Below are positions 38,001-47,106 of a DNA stretch of 64,000 nucleotides, piece after piece; the first letter of the stretch is position 1; each line of letters starts with the position of its first letter. The notes under the pieces are model-generated. The model was not told where the DNA came from. It saw nothing but the letters and a program-made list of their open reading frames with translations, and ran no database searches. The translations under genes were made by a program, and so were the position numbers. Origin of the DNA: Vibrio mytili (GTDB lineage: Bacteria; Pseudomonadota; Gammaproteobacteria; Enterobacterales; Vibrionaceae); NCBI RefSeq assembly GCF_000830505.1, contig NZ_JXOK01000061.1, forward strand, positions 51,615 to 115,614. The letters are read 5' to 3'.

Positions 38001-38198
38001 GTTATTCCTATGGCCGTCGCGTTAGGGTTTGCCGTCCTCTATGCGACGGTACTGACGCTAGTGCTTGTACCGTGTTTGTACCTAATGCTGGAGGATATAA
38101 AAAATATCTTCAGGGCTGTGAAACGTTTTATCTTGCGCTTAGTTTCTCGTTTTAGAAGGCAAGAGGAAGGCCGGGAAGAACCTGTGAACGAGTCTTAA
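35043..38198 (+). CDS. RND-family efflux pump, inner-membrane transporter
   Basis: 1051 residues with the AcrB/MexB layout: first membrane helix after 'LIAYFANNPVAANLLM', two large periplasmic loops and twelve membrane helices. The proton-relay Asp-Asp is in 'VLGIVVDDAIVMGE' (helix 4). 'AAAGVVINDSLVLTDYVNHVRE' in helix 10/11 matches the HAE-type subgroup often seen with a two-gene operon. It expels hydrophobic compounds by proton antiport. It is co-transcribed with the adaptor and followed by a terminator. Substrate range is not predictable. Confidence 0.94.
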   Translation: MEETKQKGLIAYFANNPVAANLLMVFIIIMGIVSYVFIQRQMFPNIEVNYIDVQATYPGASPQEIEESILMKVEESIKDVTGIKKVVAQASRGSAYVSIEVDVNADIKRVLDDVKQRIDTLTNLPAGMEPINVYQVEWRQDVIEMGLVSDRPLEELKPIAKEVEDELLQLQNVMLVDLSAPEEEIAIEVDPRILRKYDLTLNDVSNAIRRYSANYSAGEVKTNSGMIAVRIENQYYHGDEFRNIPVKLGANGAKVLLQDIATIKDGFTEEERYFEYSGQNAIYMSVQATRDQNIIPVAESVHKYIKAKNKALPSDVQLKVLVDMTYYLNGRLDMMLKNLLQGAALVAIMLSVFLRFRLAMWVMIGLPVCFLGAVMLMPALGITVNIVSLFAFIMVLGIVVDDAIVMGESAYSEIEEKGGGVENVVRGVKRVATPATFGVLTTIAVFAPFLLSSGIDSAFFYGISGVVILCLTFSLIESKLILPAHLAHTNFKPSKPGGWRDRFNRRFFGFVNGSYRRFVTSCTHWRWTVFAVFCGLLAISAALVNSNYVRVIPNPKVPTDYPAITIEMNDTVSSEQTIEALQSIEAVMQNVESQTIEEFGQGMIRDVLSYNRSRNEGRILVPLVDEDLRPYNTFELARRWRESMPTIPGIKSMKIRDQSAGGGERDEFGYLLFGSNIKELNEAGRYLIERLQQQEGLFDISSSIDSGSKEVLLSLSPVAYDLGLDLTMIAQQVGGSFYGGEAQRILRDGEEIKVMVRYPQLTREAFSSLRYAVITTPSGKKVMLGDVVQISEQPGVSTIRREGGYQTVYVYGSIDEELVEPEEVVKTIDDNILPDMKQQYPSVKTELGGDIEEQAAQRTEQIMFFVAGMVIVYILLAVPLKSYTQPLIVMSVIPFSLTGAIWGHFWLGLDISMMSTFGLIAAAGVVINDSLVLTDYVNHVREKGMSIKQAVVEAGCARFRAITLTSITTFAGVLPIMFETSLQARFVIPMAVALGFAVLYATVLTLVLVPCLYLMLEDIKNIFRAVKRFILRLVSRFRRQEEGREEPVNES

Positions 38199-38228
38199 GG
38201 GAATATCAATATTAATGGAATAATCTAT

Positions 38229-38257
38229 AAGAGCAGCCTTCGAGAGCTGCTCTTTTA
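38229..38257 (+). terminator. Rho-independent terminator of the RND operon
   Basis: AAGAGCAGC / GCTGCTCTT perfect stem with T-run, 31 bp after the pump stop. Confidence 0.88.
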
Positions 38258-38712
38258 TTTTGAATTAAACACATTGGCGAGAGATTTTTTATTAATTTAA
38301 ACAATTAGTTAAACCAAGGTTAATACGTATTTAATCATTCTTGCTTGTTAAAATTACTGATAGCTGCGTTGTAGGTTTTGCAATTAGAATAACTAGTTAC
38401 AGCAATCTATGCCTTGATCTAAGCGATCTCCCTTGTAAAGTAAGTCCTGCACAATAAATTGATCACTTCGTCATCCATAGTGGTATTAGTCTGGTTTTAT
38501 ATGCTGAGTGAATATAAATTCACGTAAATATGGGTTTGGTTAATTTGACGCATAAAGTGTAAAAATAACCACCCCATGAAAGATCGTAAGACAAAAAGAT
38601 TGCTAAGTCATTGTTATTAATAGAGTTAAAAGTTGGCATTTAACGTGCTATGTCTAACGTGTCATGTAAGTCATGTGTTCAAAATAAACTGCTAACTTTC
38701 AAGGAGCTTGCT
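38258..38712 (+). other. Non-coding gap before the small secreted-protein gene
   Basis: 455 bp, AT-rich, no gene seen. It presumably carries the promoter of the gene at 38713. Confidence 0.45.
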
Positions 38713-38979
38713 ATGAAATATGTCAATCTTTCTACTTTAGGTCTTATTGCTGTCATGTCATCACCATTTACTGCTGCGAACACGTTAGACAAGGAGGAGT
38801 GGAGTGCAGATTTACGACAAGATTTTTCAGAAATGAGGCACGAAGCAATCGCAGATATCCAAAAACTAAATATGGATGATATCGAAGCACGTGATGCACA
38901 GATCGTGAAACGCATTAAAGAAGAGCAGGGACAGTTGGTTAAGGTGCCATGTCAGAAGTCGGAGGCGAGTAAATCTTAA
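38713..38979 (+). CDS. Small putative periplasmic protein
   Basis: 88 residues from the ATG at 38713, with AAGGAG 7 bp upstream; an in-frame ATG at 38650 has no ribosome site. The N-terminus is a probable signal peptide (cleavage near 'FTAANT', residues ~20-25). The mature part is charged and helical: 'EEWSADLRQDFSEMRHEAIADIQKLNMDDIEARDAQIVKRIKEEQ'. I do not recognise a family. Confidence 0.6.
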   Translation: MKYVNLSTLGLIAVMSSPFTAANTLDKEEWSADLRQDFSEMRHEAIADIQKLNMDDIEARDAQIVKRIKEEQGQLVKVPCQKSEASKS

Positions 38980-39566
38980 TATTGACGACTCCCATGAATC
39001 CAAATGACCAGTTTCATCACAAGCTTTCAAATAGAAAAAAGCCCACAAAGAACGATGTATGTGGGCAAACTAAAAAGGGCACCAAATTGGGTGTCTATTC
39101 ATTTTGGAGATGGTCGAACGTCCTTATACCACTGACAATATGCTTGGTGAGAGGCTTATCATCAGTACGACCAGTGGCGATAAAATTAACATTGTTGTAA
39201 TGATTAACAAAATGTTAATTTTTCAATCAATGGTTGCATTATTACTAGGTGCAATTGTTGCAATATTGATGTTTTGTTATGAGGGTGGATATAACTGGTT
39301 GTTTTAATAGCCATTGTTGTTCTGGTTAATAGTTTGTTTATCTTGTTTGGTTATATAAACACGGATCTATTCTGATTTTAGACTTTTCATTTTTCTGCCG
39401 ACAAGAATAAAGACCATACTTTTGTTAATGTTATGTGTGTTTTTTTGTGTTTGTCTTTGAGGTTCATGACGCTATTTTCAGCAGAACCATCGAATGAGCA
39501 AACCTCCCTCAAGGCCATACAATTTTCTTAGTTTTGACCTTGATAAGAGCAAAGGTGCAATGATAA
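38980..39566. other. Gap with minus-directed terminator
   Basis: 587 bp. It contains the minus-strand terminator at 39034-39066. A weak frame on plus (TTG at 39104) would encode one membrane helix but has no convincing ribosome site, so it is not called. Confidence 0.45.
39034..39066 (-). terminator. Minus-strand terminator
   Basis: GCCCACA / TGTGGGC perfect stem preceded on plus by AAAAAA, i.e. a T-run on minus. The nearest minus-strand gene, the HAD phosphatase, ends 500 bp away, so this marks either a very long 3' tail or a separate small transcript. Confidence 0.6.
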
Positions 39567-40223
39567 CTACCAACTTAGCACTGTCCAATTCGGTCGGTTA
39601 GCGTGCGTTCTCAGGCGTGGACAGGGGTTTACTAAGTATGAGTAATCTGCGTATTCACACAAAGGCAAGTCGTTAATGGAGTCGGTATAGAAATGGATAT
39701 CTGAATAGGGCTCATCTTGTGCCTTCAACCACTGCTCTAAACGCGTGACCTTACCTTCTCTATAGCTCGCAATACCGGAAATCTTAGCAGTGTAACAACC
39801 TTCTTCTTCAACCAAGTTAATCCCTAGTGCCGTTGGGACACCGATACGTTGGCCAACCGCTTTGACTAAGAAAGTGACGCTAGCAGAGATGATGACCATA
39901 TCGACTCTGTCTTGGGATAGTTGCTCAATCAAGGTTTTCGCCTGAGCAAATTGTTTAGGTAAGATGTCATGTGCTACGCACTCTTCCACTAACGCGTCTA
40001 CTTGTGCAATAGGGATATTGGCTAATGGCGCCATACAAAATGTGAGGTAATCCTCCATGTCCATTTTTCCTTCTGCATAAAGCGCCATCATGCGTTTATC
40101 GTCTTCAAGGAAATTGGCTTGTGTTGCAATCCCTTTTCTCACCAGAAAGGCATTCCAAAGCATCGCACAGTCAGCATTGATTAAGGTTTCGTCCATATCA
40201 AAGACATATAAAGGTTTGGACAT
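39567..40223 (-). CDS. HAD-IB family phosphatase (SerB-like)
   Basis: 218 residues. Motif I 'DMDETL' (Asp9, Asp11), motif II 'VIISAS', motif III Lys near 'REGKVTRLEQWL' and motif IV 'FYTDSINDLPL' are all intact, so it should be a working Mg2+-dependent phosphatase. The spacing and helical cap between motifs I and II fit HAD subfamily IB (TIGR01490-type), related to phosphoserine phosphatase. The substrate is unknown. It is monocistronic; it lies downstream of nothing on its strand for over 250 bp. Confidence 0.88.
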   Translation of the reverse strand: MSKPLYVFDMDETLINADCAMLWNAFLVRKGIATQANFLEDDKRMMALYAEGKMDMEDYLTFCMAPLANIPIAQVDALVEECVAHDILPKQFAQAKTLIEQLSQDRVDMVIISASVTFLVKAVGQRIGVPTALGINLVEEEGCYTAKISGIASYREGKVTRLEQWLKAQDEPYSDIHFYTDSINDLPLCEYADYSYLVNPCPRLRTHANRPNWTVLSW

Positions 40224-40503
40224 GTTTTAGACTCCGAAGGGTTGAATTTCGTTGAGGGCACTTTGAGTATAAACAATAATCCAACTTGATTTCGATTGCA
40301 TGACAAGCACTAAAATAGCGTTTATTGCCAAGTAACAGGCACTCAAATTGGCGGATAATCAGCCAGTATTAACTATATGCAAGACGGCGTATTGATGGAT
40401 TGTGAATTTGAACACTGGCGACCAGATGCGGTGATGACATGCGGCTTAAATCGTCCCCCCGATAGAGTATCGAGGGGAGTCGAAAGCTTGATTAGATTGG
40501 CGG

Positions 40504-42084
40504 TTAAACTAAGCCTTGGTCTTTCGCCATTTGACTGGCAATCCCTGGCGCTTTCCAAACGCTTGGCAGCAGAATGAAGGATACAGGGACAGCAGTGATA
40601 ACGATAAAGGATTGTAGTGCGGATATACCGCCTGATCCCATCGAAATCAAGACAATAGCGACTGCGCCCATAATCATCCCCCAAAAAGATCGAATCACAG
40701 CGTTCGGTTCGGTTGTTCCCGTCATGACAACGCTTATGGTGTAAGTCATTGAGTCGCCAGTGGTGACGATAAACGTTGTAGTTAAGATCAGAAATAGTAC
40801 CGAAAGGATCATTGGATACGGTAACTCAGAGGTAATGGCAAGCAAAACGGCAGGAAGGTTGAATCCCTCGAACGCAGTTGAAATTAAACCAGGGTTATCT
40901 AGTTCAAATGCGAGGCCACTACCGCCCACAGCACTAAACCAGAAGCAAGTAATGAGAGGAGCAGCAATACTAATCGACATGATCAGTTGGCGAATGGTTC
41001 GACCTCGAGAGATACGCGCAATGAAGATTGCCATCATTGGCCCATAACCAATAAACCAGCCCCAAAAGAACACTGTCCACCAACTTAACCACTCTGTATC
41101 TCCTCGATAGAGCGCCATTGGAAAGAAGTTGTCGATGAGTCGACCAACGCCTTGAATGTAACCATCCACAATAAAGCTCGTCGGTCCAAAGAAAAGAATA
41201 TAGCCGATCAAAAGTGCAGATAGGATGACGTTGTAACGACTGACAATTTGAATACCTTTACTTACGCCACTCAGCGCCGATAAGGTATACATGATAATGG
41301 CTCCAACGATTACCATGCTCTGGGTAAAGAAGCTATCTGGTACACCAAATAAGTCATTTAACGCGTAACTGATTTGTAAACCCAGGAAGCCAATTGGACC
41401 GATGGTACCTGCAGCGGTCGCAATGATGCTGCAGGCATCAGCACAGTACCAATCCAGCCATGAATGGCCTTATCTCCGAAGACTGGGTAGAGCAACGTAC
41501 GTGGTTTTAGTGGTAACCCTTTATCGTAATGTAGATGCATTAATACGATCGCAGATAATCCACCGAGAATCGCCCAAGCTAAGAAACCCCAATGCATGAA
41601 AGACTGAGACAAAGCATTAATTGCTGCTGTTTTAGGTGATGCTTCGCCAAACAGAGGTGGAGCGGTAACAAAGTGGCTATCGGCTCCGCAGCAGCCCAGA
41701 ATACGCCGCCCCCAGCTAGTAATGTACACAGTACGATAGACAGCCATTTGAAGTTATCAATATCTGGCTCCGCTAAACCTCCCAGACGCACGCATCCTGT
41801 ACGGCCAAATGCGAGAGCCAAGCCAATAACAAAATTAAGAAGAAGCAATATTTGCCAGTAAGCACCAAAATAGTCAGTGGCAAAACTGAATCCTGTGTTC
41901 ACCATTGCGGTGAGCCTGTCGGAGTTAACCAGTGCAAGAAGAACGAATAGAGAGAGAAACTACCGCTTAACCAAAATACAGGGTTTTTGAGTTCAAGCCG
42001 TTGGGTTAGAGAGGGAGGGTGAATCGCAGAATAGTCAGCATCCTGAATCGGAGCATGAGTGGCGGTATTCGTCATATTTGACAT
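40504..42084 (-). pseudogene. BCCT-family (betaine/choline/carnitine) transporter broken by three -1 frameshifts
   Basis: Read from ATG 42084 the gene gives about 525 residues, a normal BCCT length, only if one base is restored at each of three places. These are TT at 41946-41947 (after 'SGSFSL'), the GG at 41675-41676 (after 'AAAEPIA') and G at 41441-41444 (after 'GWIGTV'). The pieces then join as conserved BCCT sequence: 'NPVFWLSGSF', 'FGRTGCVRLG', 'GGGVFWAAAEP', 'SFMHWGFLAWAI' and the signature tract 'WTVFFWGWFIGYGPMMAIFIARISRGRT'. No other damage is visible. BCCT proteins import osmoprotectants or acrylate/DMSP-like compounds with Na+ or H+. I favour assembly error over decay. Confidence 0.88.
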
Positions 42085-42322
42085 AAGTACTTCGCTTTTG
42101 GGGGCCATTGGGCCGTGTATTTCACCACATCACTTTTCGCTAGAAAGTGTGAGGTTCTTCAAAAAGTCGCGAATACTAACATGTTGGGCTCAGGAATTTA
42201 AGCGTAGGTTGAGCAGTTATTATTCGCTGGCAAATTTAGACTAACGCCAGCAATGGGATGATCAATCAAGGGAGAATGGTTTAGTTCGGGGAAGTGAGCA
42301 GGGTTAATTTATTGAATCATCG

Positions 42323-42577
42323 TTATCTCAATTTATAAAAAACGCGTTCTCCGACGACATAGCCGATGTAGAAAAGTGCAGCGAGCGTCATAATGGCAGC
42401 GGAATAAGCGACTACGTGGTTTAGCCCAAGACCAAAAGACAAACTAAATGCTATGTCATTTATCGCTTTCAATGGGATATTTTGCCATGAAGCATTCACG
42501 GGAGACCCGAATAGTAGTAATACGGCGATTAATACCAAAGTGCCAACCGCTAATCCCGACCATTTACTGCTTTTCAT
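42323..42577 (-). CDS. Small two-helix membrane protein
   Basis: 84 residues from the ATG at 42577. Two hydrophobic segments ('GLAVGTLVLIAVLLLFGSPV', about 8-27, and 'VVAYSAAIMTLAALFYIGYVVG', about 54-75) flank a short loop. I do not recognise a family. It lies upstream of the BCCT transporter gene on the same strand, 238 bp away, so co-transcription is possible but not certain. Confidence 0.6.
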   Translation of the reverse strand: MKSSKWSGLAVGTLVLIAVLLLFGSPVNASWQNIPLKAINDIAFSLSFGLGLNHVVAYSAAIMTLAALFYIGYVVGERVFYKLR

Positions 42578-42814
42578 CGTTTTCTCGAACACCATTCAAA
42601 CGTAACAAAATATTTCAAACGATGCATTATACAGGTTGCTCTCGGTCTAGGGTGAAAAATTTGTACTAAGTTTGGGAAAACCTTCAATCCTTTTTTGTTT
42701 TTTTAGCTTTAGCAGACCTGTTTAAGAGCAGAAAACGATAAATATTTTTGCTTTTTAAGATCAATTTATTTTTCTTTTCTTTAATCAAAAATTGCCTAAT
42801 GATGCAGCCGAATC

Positions 42815-42829
42815 CCAGCGCGTCGCTGG
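42815..42829 (+). repeat. Short hairpin CCAGCG-cgt-CGCTGG upstream of the PotD-like gene
   Basis: Perfect 6-bp stem, 3-nt loop, 20 bp before the chosen start at 42849. It could affect translation of the gene. Confidence 0.35.
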
Positions 42830-42848
42830 ACTGGTTGGATTGCGTACC

Positions 42849-43883
42849 ATGAAATTTTTTATCAAAGGATTGGGGCTAAGCGCGCTGATGCTAAGCCTAT
42901 TTGCTCATGCAGAAAACAAAACACTGAACGTGTATGCATGGGGCGGATATTTGCCTGAAGCATCATTAAAAGCCTTTGAAAAACAGCAAGGCGTGACAAT
43001 TAATTATTCTACTTTTGAAAACAACGAGTCGATGTACACCAAACTCAAGTTGCTCAAAGGCACTGGATATGATGTTGTTTTTGCGTCGGCGTACTTTATC
43101 GAAAAAATGGCAAGAGAAGGCCTATTAGCCAAACTTGACCATGGGCAAATTCCGAATATGCAAGACACAATGCATGGTCTACTTGGACAAGCTCACGATC
43201 CGAATAACGATTACTCGCTTCCTTATATTTGGGGGGTGACTGGTATAAGTTACAACGAAGCAATGGTCGAGCAACCCGTTACCAAATGGTCAGACTTATG
43301 GAATGCGCAGTACGAACAACAAGTCATGTTGATAGACGACATTCGCGATGTGTTTGGGATGGCTTTGAAAATGAACGGCCACAGTGTGAACAGCAAAAAT
43401 GAGTCGGAAATCAAACAAGCTTATGAATCGCTGGTCGCGCTAAAAAACAATGTATTGCTCTATAATTCAGATGCTCCGCAAGTTCCTTATGTTTCCGGCG
43501 AGACATCGGTTGGTATGCAATGGAATGGCAACGCATATCAAGGTCAAGTAGAAATGCCAGAACTGAAGTTTGTGATGCCAGAAGAAGGGGCGGTATTGTG
43601 GATGGATAATTTCACTATTCCGTCAGGCAGTGAAAACAAAGCGTTGGCGCATAAGTTTATTAACTTTATGTATCAGCCTGAAAATCAAGCAGAAATCGTC
43701 AATACGCTGGGCTATGCGTCTGCAACTAATGCGGGACGAAATAGCCTACCTGACGAAATAAAAAATAATCCAACGATTTTCCCTGCGGAAGACGATATGG
43801 AAAAAGGTGAATTCATCAACGATGTTGGTGCTGAGACGTTAGCGGTATATGAAAGTTACTGGCAGCGCTTAAGAAATCAATAA
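42849..43883 (+). CDS. PotD/PotF-like polyamine-binding periplasmic protein
   Basis: 344 residues from the ATG at 42849, which starts a signal peptide (cleavage at 'AHA', about residue 21); the frame extends upstream but not with a sensible N-terminus. 'LNVYAWGGYLPEASLKAFEKQQG', 'GYDVVFASAYFIEKM', 'GVTGISYNEA' and 'EEGAVLWMDNFTIPSGSENKALAHKFINFMY' match spermidine/putrescine binding proteins. No potABC genes adjoin it, so it either serves a transporter elsewhere or is a sensor like NspS. The nearest neighbour is a diguanylate cyclase gene, but in the opposite orientation. Confidence 0.88.
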   Translation: MKFFIKGLGLSALMLSLFAHAENKTLNVYAWGGYLPEASLKAFEKQQGVTINYSTFENNESMYTKLKLLKGTGYDVVFASAYFIEKMAREGLLAKLDHGQIPNMQDTMHGLLGQAHDPNNDYSLPYIWGVTGISYNEAMVEQPVTKWSDLWNAQYEQQVMLIDDIRDVFGMALKMNGHSVNSKNESEIKQAYESLVALKNNVLLYNSDAPQVPYVSGETSVGMQWNGNAYQGQVEMPELKFVMPEEGAVLWMDNFTIPSGSENKALAHKFINFMYQPENQAEIVNTLGYASATNAGRNSLPDEIKNNPTIFPAEDDMEKGEFINDVGAETLAVYESYWQRLRNQ

Positions 43884-43947
43884 AGTAGCCGTTCCAGACT
43901 GACGTGCACTGGAACGTCTAGTGTTCACGTAGAGACGGTTATTTCAC

Positions 43948-43983
43948 AAAAAATGCTCCCTCGTTATCGGTATAGCGGGGGAG
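43948..43983 (-). terminator. Terminator of the TPR-GGDEF operon
   Basis: CTCCCCCGCTAT / ATAACGAGGGAG stem with two mismatches, then TTTTTT on the minus strand, 45 bp past the stop at 44028. Confidence 0.7.
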
Positions 43984-44027
43984 TCACGACAAAAGCTTTC
44001 ACGTTACATGATTCTAGGGCTATTGAC

Positions 44028-45611
44028 TTACAGCTCGGTGCACACTTGATTACGGCCATTGGCTTTTGCTCGATACAATGCTTTATCAGCACGGTAAAAA
44101 GTACGCTGTGTATTCTCGCCATCTCGGTGTAGTGTTATTCCAACTGAAACCGTGAGCCCTCGTTCACCGAGAATACTATCCCAATCATATTGATAAATTC
44201 TTTCTCGATAGTTTTCCGCGTGCATTTCTGCTCGCTCTAGCTTGCAGTTTTCAATAATGACAAGAAATTCTTCTCCTCCAAATCGAACGCAAGAGGCGCC
44301 TTTAAACACAAAGTACTCGGCGAGCTCTTTAGACACACGGGTAATCGCTTTGTCTCCAACAAGATGGCTGAGCTCGTCGTTGATTGATTTAAAGTGATCG
44401 ATATCAATCACCATCAAAGCAAAAGGAGTGTCGTGAAGTAAAAGATCTTTGAGTTTAACTTCTAACCAGCGACGATTATGCAAAGAAGTTAAGGGATCGG
44501 TAAAGACATCTTGCTGGAGTCGAGCCATGGTATTTTTATGTTGCTGGGTTGTCTCTTTGAGCTCTTTATTCTCTATTTCTGACAGGATCAGCTTTAATTG
44601 CAACTCAAAGCGTGTCAATCGACGCAGTTGAGCTGGTCCCAGTTCGCTTATTGGGACATGCTTCAACAGATCCGATTCAATATGAAAGGCACGCTTCTCG
44701 CAGTTTAATGCTTGTCTGAAGTTCCCCTGAGACGAGCTGATTTCGCTCATTGCACTGTAAAAGCGTCGCGCAATGGTAGGAGACGAGTCTTGCTGTAGTC
44801 TTTTCTCGATTGAGTTCAACAGTGTGTTGGCTAATTCCGCCCGCCCTATGGCATTTAAGCAATACGCGGTTTCAATTTTAACCACGGTTGAAAGCCAATA
44901 TGTGGTCGACGTTCCAGAGGTGTATTGGACGTTCGAGAGTGAAAGCAACGCCTTCGAGTGGCAGTTTTGCAGTTGATAGATTTTGGCTCGATACAAATGG
45001 ATCTGAGCAGCGAGGTTTTTGTCACTCACTAAGATACTGAGCTCTTCACACTCGATTAATAGCTGCTCAGCGTCAGCGATGCGATGCAGGCTAACGTAAC
45101 AAGCAAGCAGATAAAGCTTATAGCGTAAGCGCAGTGAACGGCTGTTCAGGGCGTGATCAATCGCGTCAATTTTGGTGTAGTAACGCAATGCGCGGTTATG
45201 GTCACCGTAGGTGTCGCATAAATTCGCCATACCAATAAGTGCGGAAACGTACTCGTCAATTTGACCGTATTCGACGGCGATATCGGTGGAGGAGATATAC
45301 TCTGCGAGCGCAGCGTTATAATCCCCAGCTTCCACTAAGCGTTCACTAAGACTTTCTTTTACGGATAAAATGTCTTCAAAATCGGTAGGTAGCTCCAGAT
45401 ACTCTAGGGCTTTTCTTAATTCTGCAATGCTTTTGTTTAGTTGTCTTACTTCTTTTCGATACTCGGCACTAATGATGTAGCAATGTGCTTTTTCTCGGTT
45501 GGTTGAAGCGATGTGATTAGCAATATACTGCCAAAGTGTGATTGCTTCGTCACCAGAGACAGAGCAAGGGTCAATGCCAGCCTCAGTGACTTTATTAAGC
45601 AGTTGTTCCAT
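44028..45611 (-). CDS. TPR-containing diguanylate cyclase
   Basis: 527 residues. Residues ~1-330 are helical repeats of TPR type ('ALIGMANLCDTYGDHNRALRYYTKID', 'HLYRAKIYQLQNCHSKALLSL'). A short helical linker leads to a GGDEF domain from about 355: 'DVFTDPLTSLHNRRWLE', 'FALMVIDIDHFKSINDELSHLVGDKAI', 'CVRFGGEEFLVII' (GGEEF at 445-449) and 'LTVSVGIT'. The A-site is intact, so it should make cyclic di-GMP. No R-x-x-D I-site precedes it, so product inhibition is not expected. It is cytoplasmic. It overlaps the upstream paralogous gene by 17 bp. Confidence 0.92.
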   Translation of the reverse strand: MEQLLNKVTEAGIDPCSVSGDEAITLWQYIANHIASTNREKAHCYIISAEYRKEVRQLNKSIAELRKALEYLELPTDFEDILSVKESLSERLVEAGDYNAALAEYISSTDIAVEYGQIDEYVSALIGMANLCDTYGDHNRALRYYTKIDAIDHALNSRSLRLRYKLYLLACYVSLHRIADAEQLLIECEELSILVSDKNLAAQIHLYRAKIYQLQNCHSKALLSLSNVQYTSGTSTTYWLSTVVKIETAYCLNAIGRAELANTLLNSIEKRLQQDSSPTIARRFYSAMSEISSSQGNFRQALNCEKRAFHIESDLLKHVPISELGPAQLRRLTRFELQLKLILSEIENKELKETTQQHKNTMARLQQDVFTDPLTSLHNRRWLEVKLKDLLLHDTPFALMVIDIDHFKSINDELSHLVGDKAITRVSKELAEYFVFKGASCVRFGGEEFLVIIENCKLERAEMHAENYRERIYQYDWDSILGERGLTVSVGITLHRDGENTQRTFYRADKALYRAKANGRNQVCTEL

Positions 45612-47082
45612 GCGCTCTCACCTCGATTTGGCTTTCTTCCAATTGTTCTAACGTGAATGGGAACGTTAGGATATCTTGCAGGTACAGTACCGGCTTAGGC
45701 CCTTTCAGCCCCCGTCGTTCCCATGGATAAATGTCTAACATGACCTTAACCGTTTGATACAGATCTTCAGCCGGTTGCCCCTTTTCTGCGATAAGCATGG
45801 CCAATCGGTTACTGGATAAACGAGAAATAAGATCGTTTGATAACGTTAATGAGTGAACGAGCTCGGTGCAGACATCTAACAAATCGGGGTCATCATGCTG
45901 AATCATGATGACCGAATGTTTGGATTGCTTTAGCTGGGTTTTAAACAAGACCAACTGCTCCCACCAATACGTTTCGGAGACTACGTTTGAAAACTGTTTC
46001 TCTGGATTGTATTCATGCTGTGAACGTACATGGTTGATCAATTTATGTGCACGTAATTGAAGTTGTCGTTTAGAGCTATGGGCTTTATCTGCACTGACTC
46101 GATAAGTTTGTTCTTTTAGCATCTTCAGCGCATGTTTTCGATATTTTTTAAACGCAAGAAACGCTGCTTTAAAATCTTCTTGCTGTTCGGCAACCAGGGA
46201 TTGTTGAAAGCAGATTTGGCTAAGAAGTTCACCATTGTCGAAGGTTTGTGCAGACTCTTCCGCTGCGAGTAATAGTGTTGCTGCACTATCGGTATTGTTG
46301 CGCAGCAGCTCCAAGCGGGCACGGCTAATGAATGAATGCGCTTTCATCCAAGTCAGATCGTGTTTAACGGCTAAGTTGTGAGCTTTGTTTGTTGCTTCTT
46401 CCGCGTCATCAAAACGCTCTAAACCAATCAGAGCTAGACCCCTAAAGTCCCAAATTTCAGCTTCCCATGTGCTGTCTTCGTGATCTCTGATCAGTCCCGT
46501 CGCGCCATCGAGAACAGTCAACATTTTGACGAATTGCTTAAGCAGGTAGTAATCCCAAGCCAAAAGTATGCGCGCTTTGCCCTCTAACCACGTTATCCGG
46601 ACGTTGTTTGCCACTTTTACAGCAAGCTCATGAGTAGATGCGGCAAGTTCGTGCTCATTGGTGATACGCCACACGTTACCAAGGCCAATTAAAGACTCTA
46701 TTTGAATTTCTATGTCACCAACCAGTGCGGATTGTTCAAGTGCATTGATCCAGTATTGCTGAGCAGAATAGTATTTAGCTTGTCCCCAATATTGCAGGGC
46801 GAATAAATGAAGAATTTCTGGTAGATGATCGTCTGTTTCGAGTTGATTCTGTCTGCGATAGGCCTCTTTGATTAACTTGAGTCCTTGACGGTAGTCCATT
46901 AAGCACCAATGACAATGAGCCATAATGATTAGCGCTTTGATTTCCCCTTCGACAAACAGTGTTTGCTCCGCACGAATTCGACAAAGCTCCGTTGCCCGAA
47001 GTGTCGCTTCAGGGTGAAGTTTTGCTTGCTCTTTGAGTTGCTTTAGCTCATCTACTATTTGGCTTTTGTCCAACTTTAACAC
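45595..47082 (-). CDS. TPR protein with a degenerate GGDEF-like C-terminal domain
   Basis: 495 residues. Residues ~1-340 are TPR-like helical repeats ('IESLIGLGNVWRITNEHELAASTHELAVKVA', 'DFRGLALIGLERFDDAEEATNKAHNLA'). The C-terminal ~120 residues line up with the GGDEF domain of the next gene: 'HSVIMIQHDDPDLLD' against 'FALMVIDIDHFKSIN', 'LISRLSSNRLAMLIAE' against 'SCVRFGGEEFLVIIE', and 'IYPWERRG' against 'QYDWDSIL'. The signature GGEEF is SSNRL (423-427), so it cannot be a cyclase. The two genes overlap by 17 bp and look like a duplicated pair. A perfect palindrome lies 25 bp upstream of the ATG. Confidence 0.8.
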   Translation of the reverse strand: MLKLDKSQIVDELKQLKEQAKLHPEATLRATELCRIRAEQTLFVEGEIKALIIMAHCHWCLMDYRQGLKLIKEAYRRQNQLETDDHLPEILHLFALQYWGQAKYYSAQQYWINALEQSALVGDIEIQIESLIGLGNVWRITNEHELAASTHELAVKVANNVRITWLEGKARILLAWDYYLLKQFVKMLTVLDGATGLIRDHEDSTWEAEIWDFRGLALIGLERFDDAEEATNKAHNLAVKHDLTWMKAHSFISRARLELLRNNTDSAATLLLAAEESAQTFDNGELLSQICFQQSLVAEQQEDFKAAFLAFKKYRKHALKMLKEQTYRVSADKAHSSKRQLQLRAHKLINHVRSQHEYNPEKQFSNVVSETYWWEQLVLFKTQLKQSKHSVIMIQHDDPDLLDVCTELVHSLTLSNDLISRLSSNRLAMLIAEKGQPAEDLYQTVKVMLDIYPWERRGLKGPKPVLYLQDILTFPFTLEQLEESQIEVRAHGTTA

Positions 47083-47106
47083 CCATCTCTATCGAACTGG
47101 CACTTC

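Noticed and set aside
39104..39307. Possible small membrane protein on plus with one hydrophobic helix near the RND operon (AcrZ-like idea)
   Set aside because: Start is TTG with no ribosome site, it is 900 bp from the pump gene and overlaps nothing conserved that I recognise.
40455..40477. Hairpin CCCCCCGATA/TATCGAGGGG downstream of the BCCT gene as a terminator
   Set aside because: One mismatch and no T-run on the minus strand.
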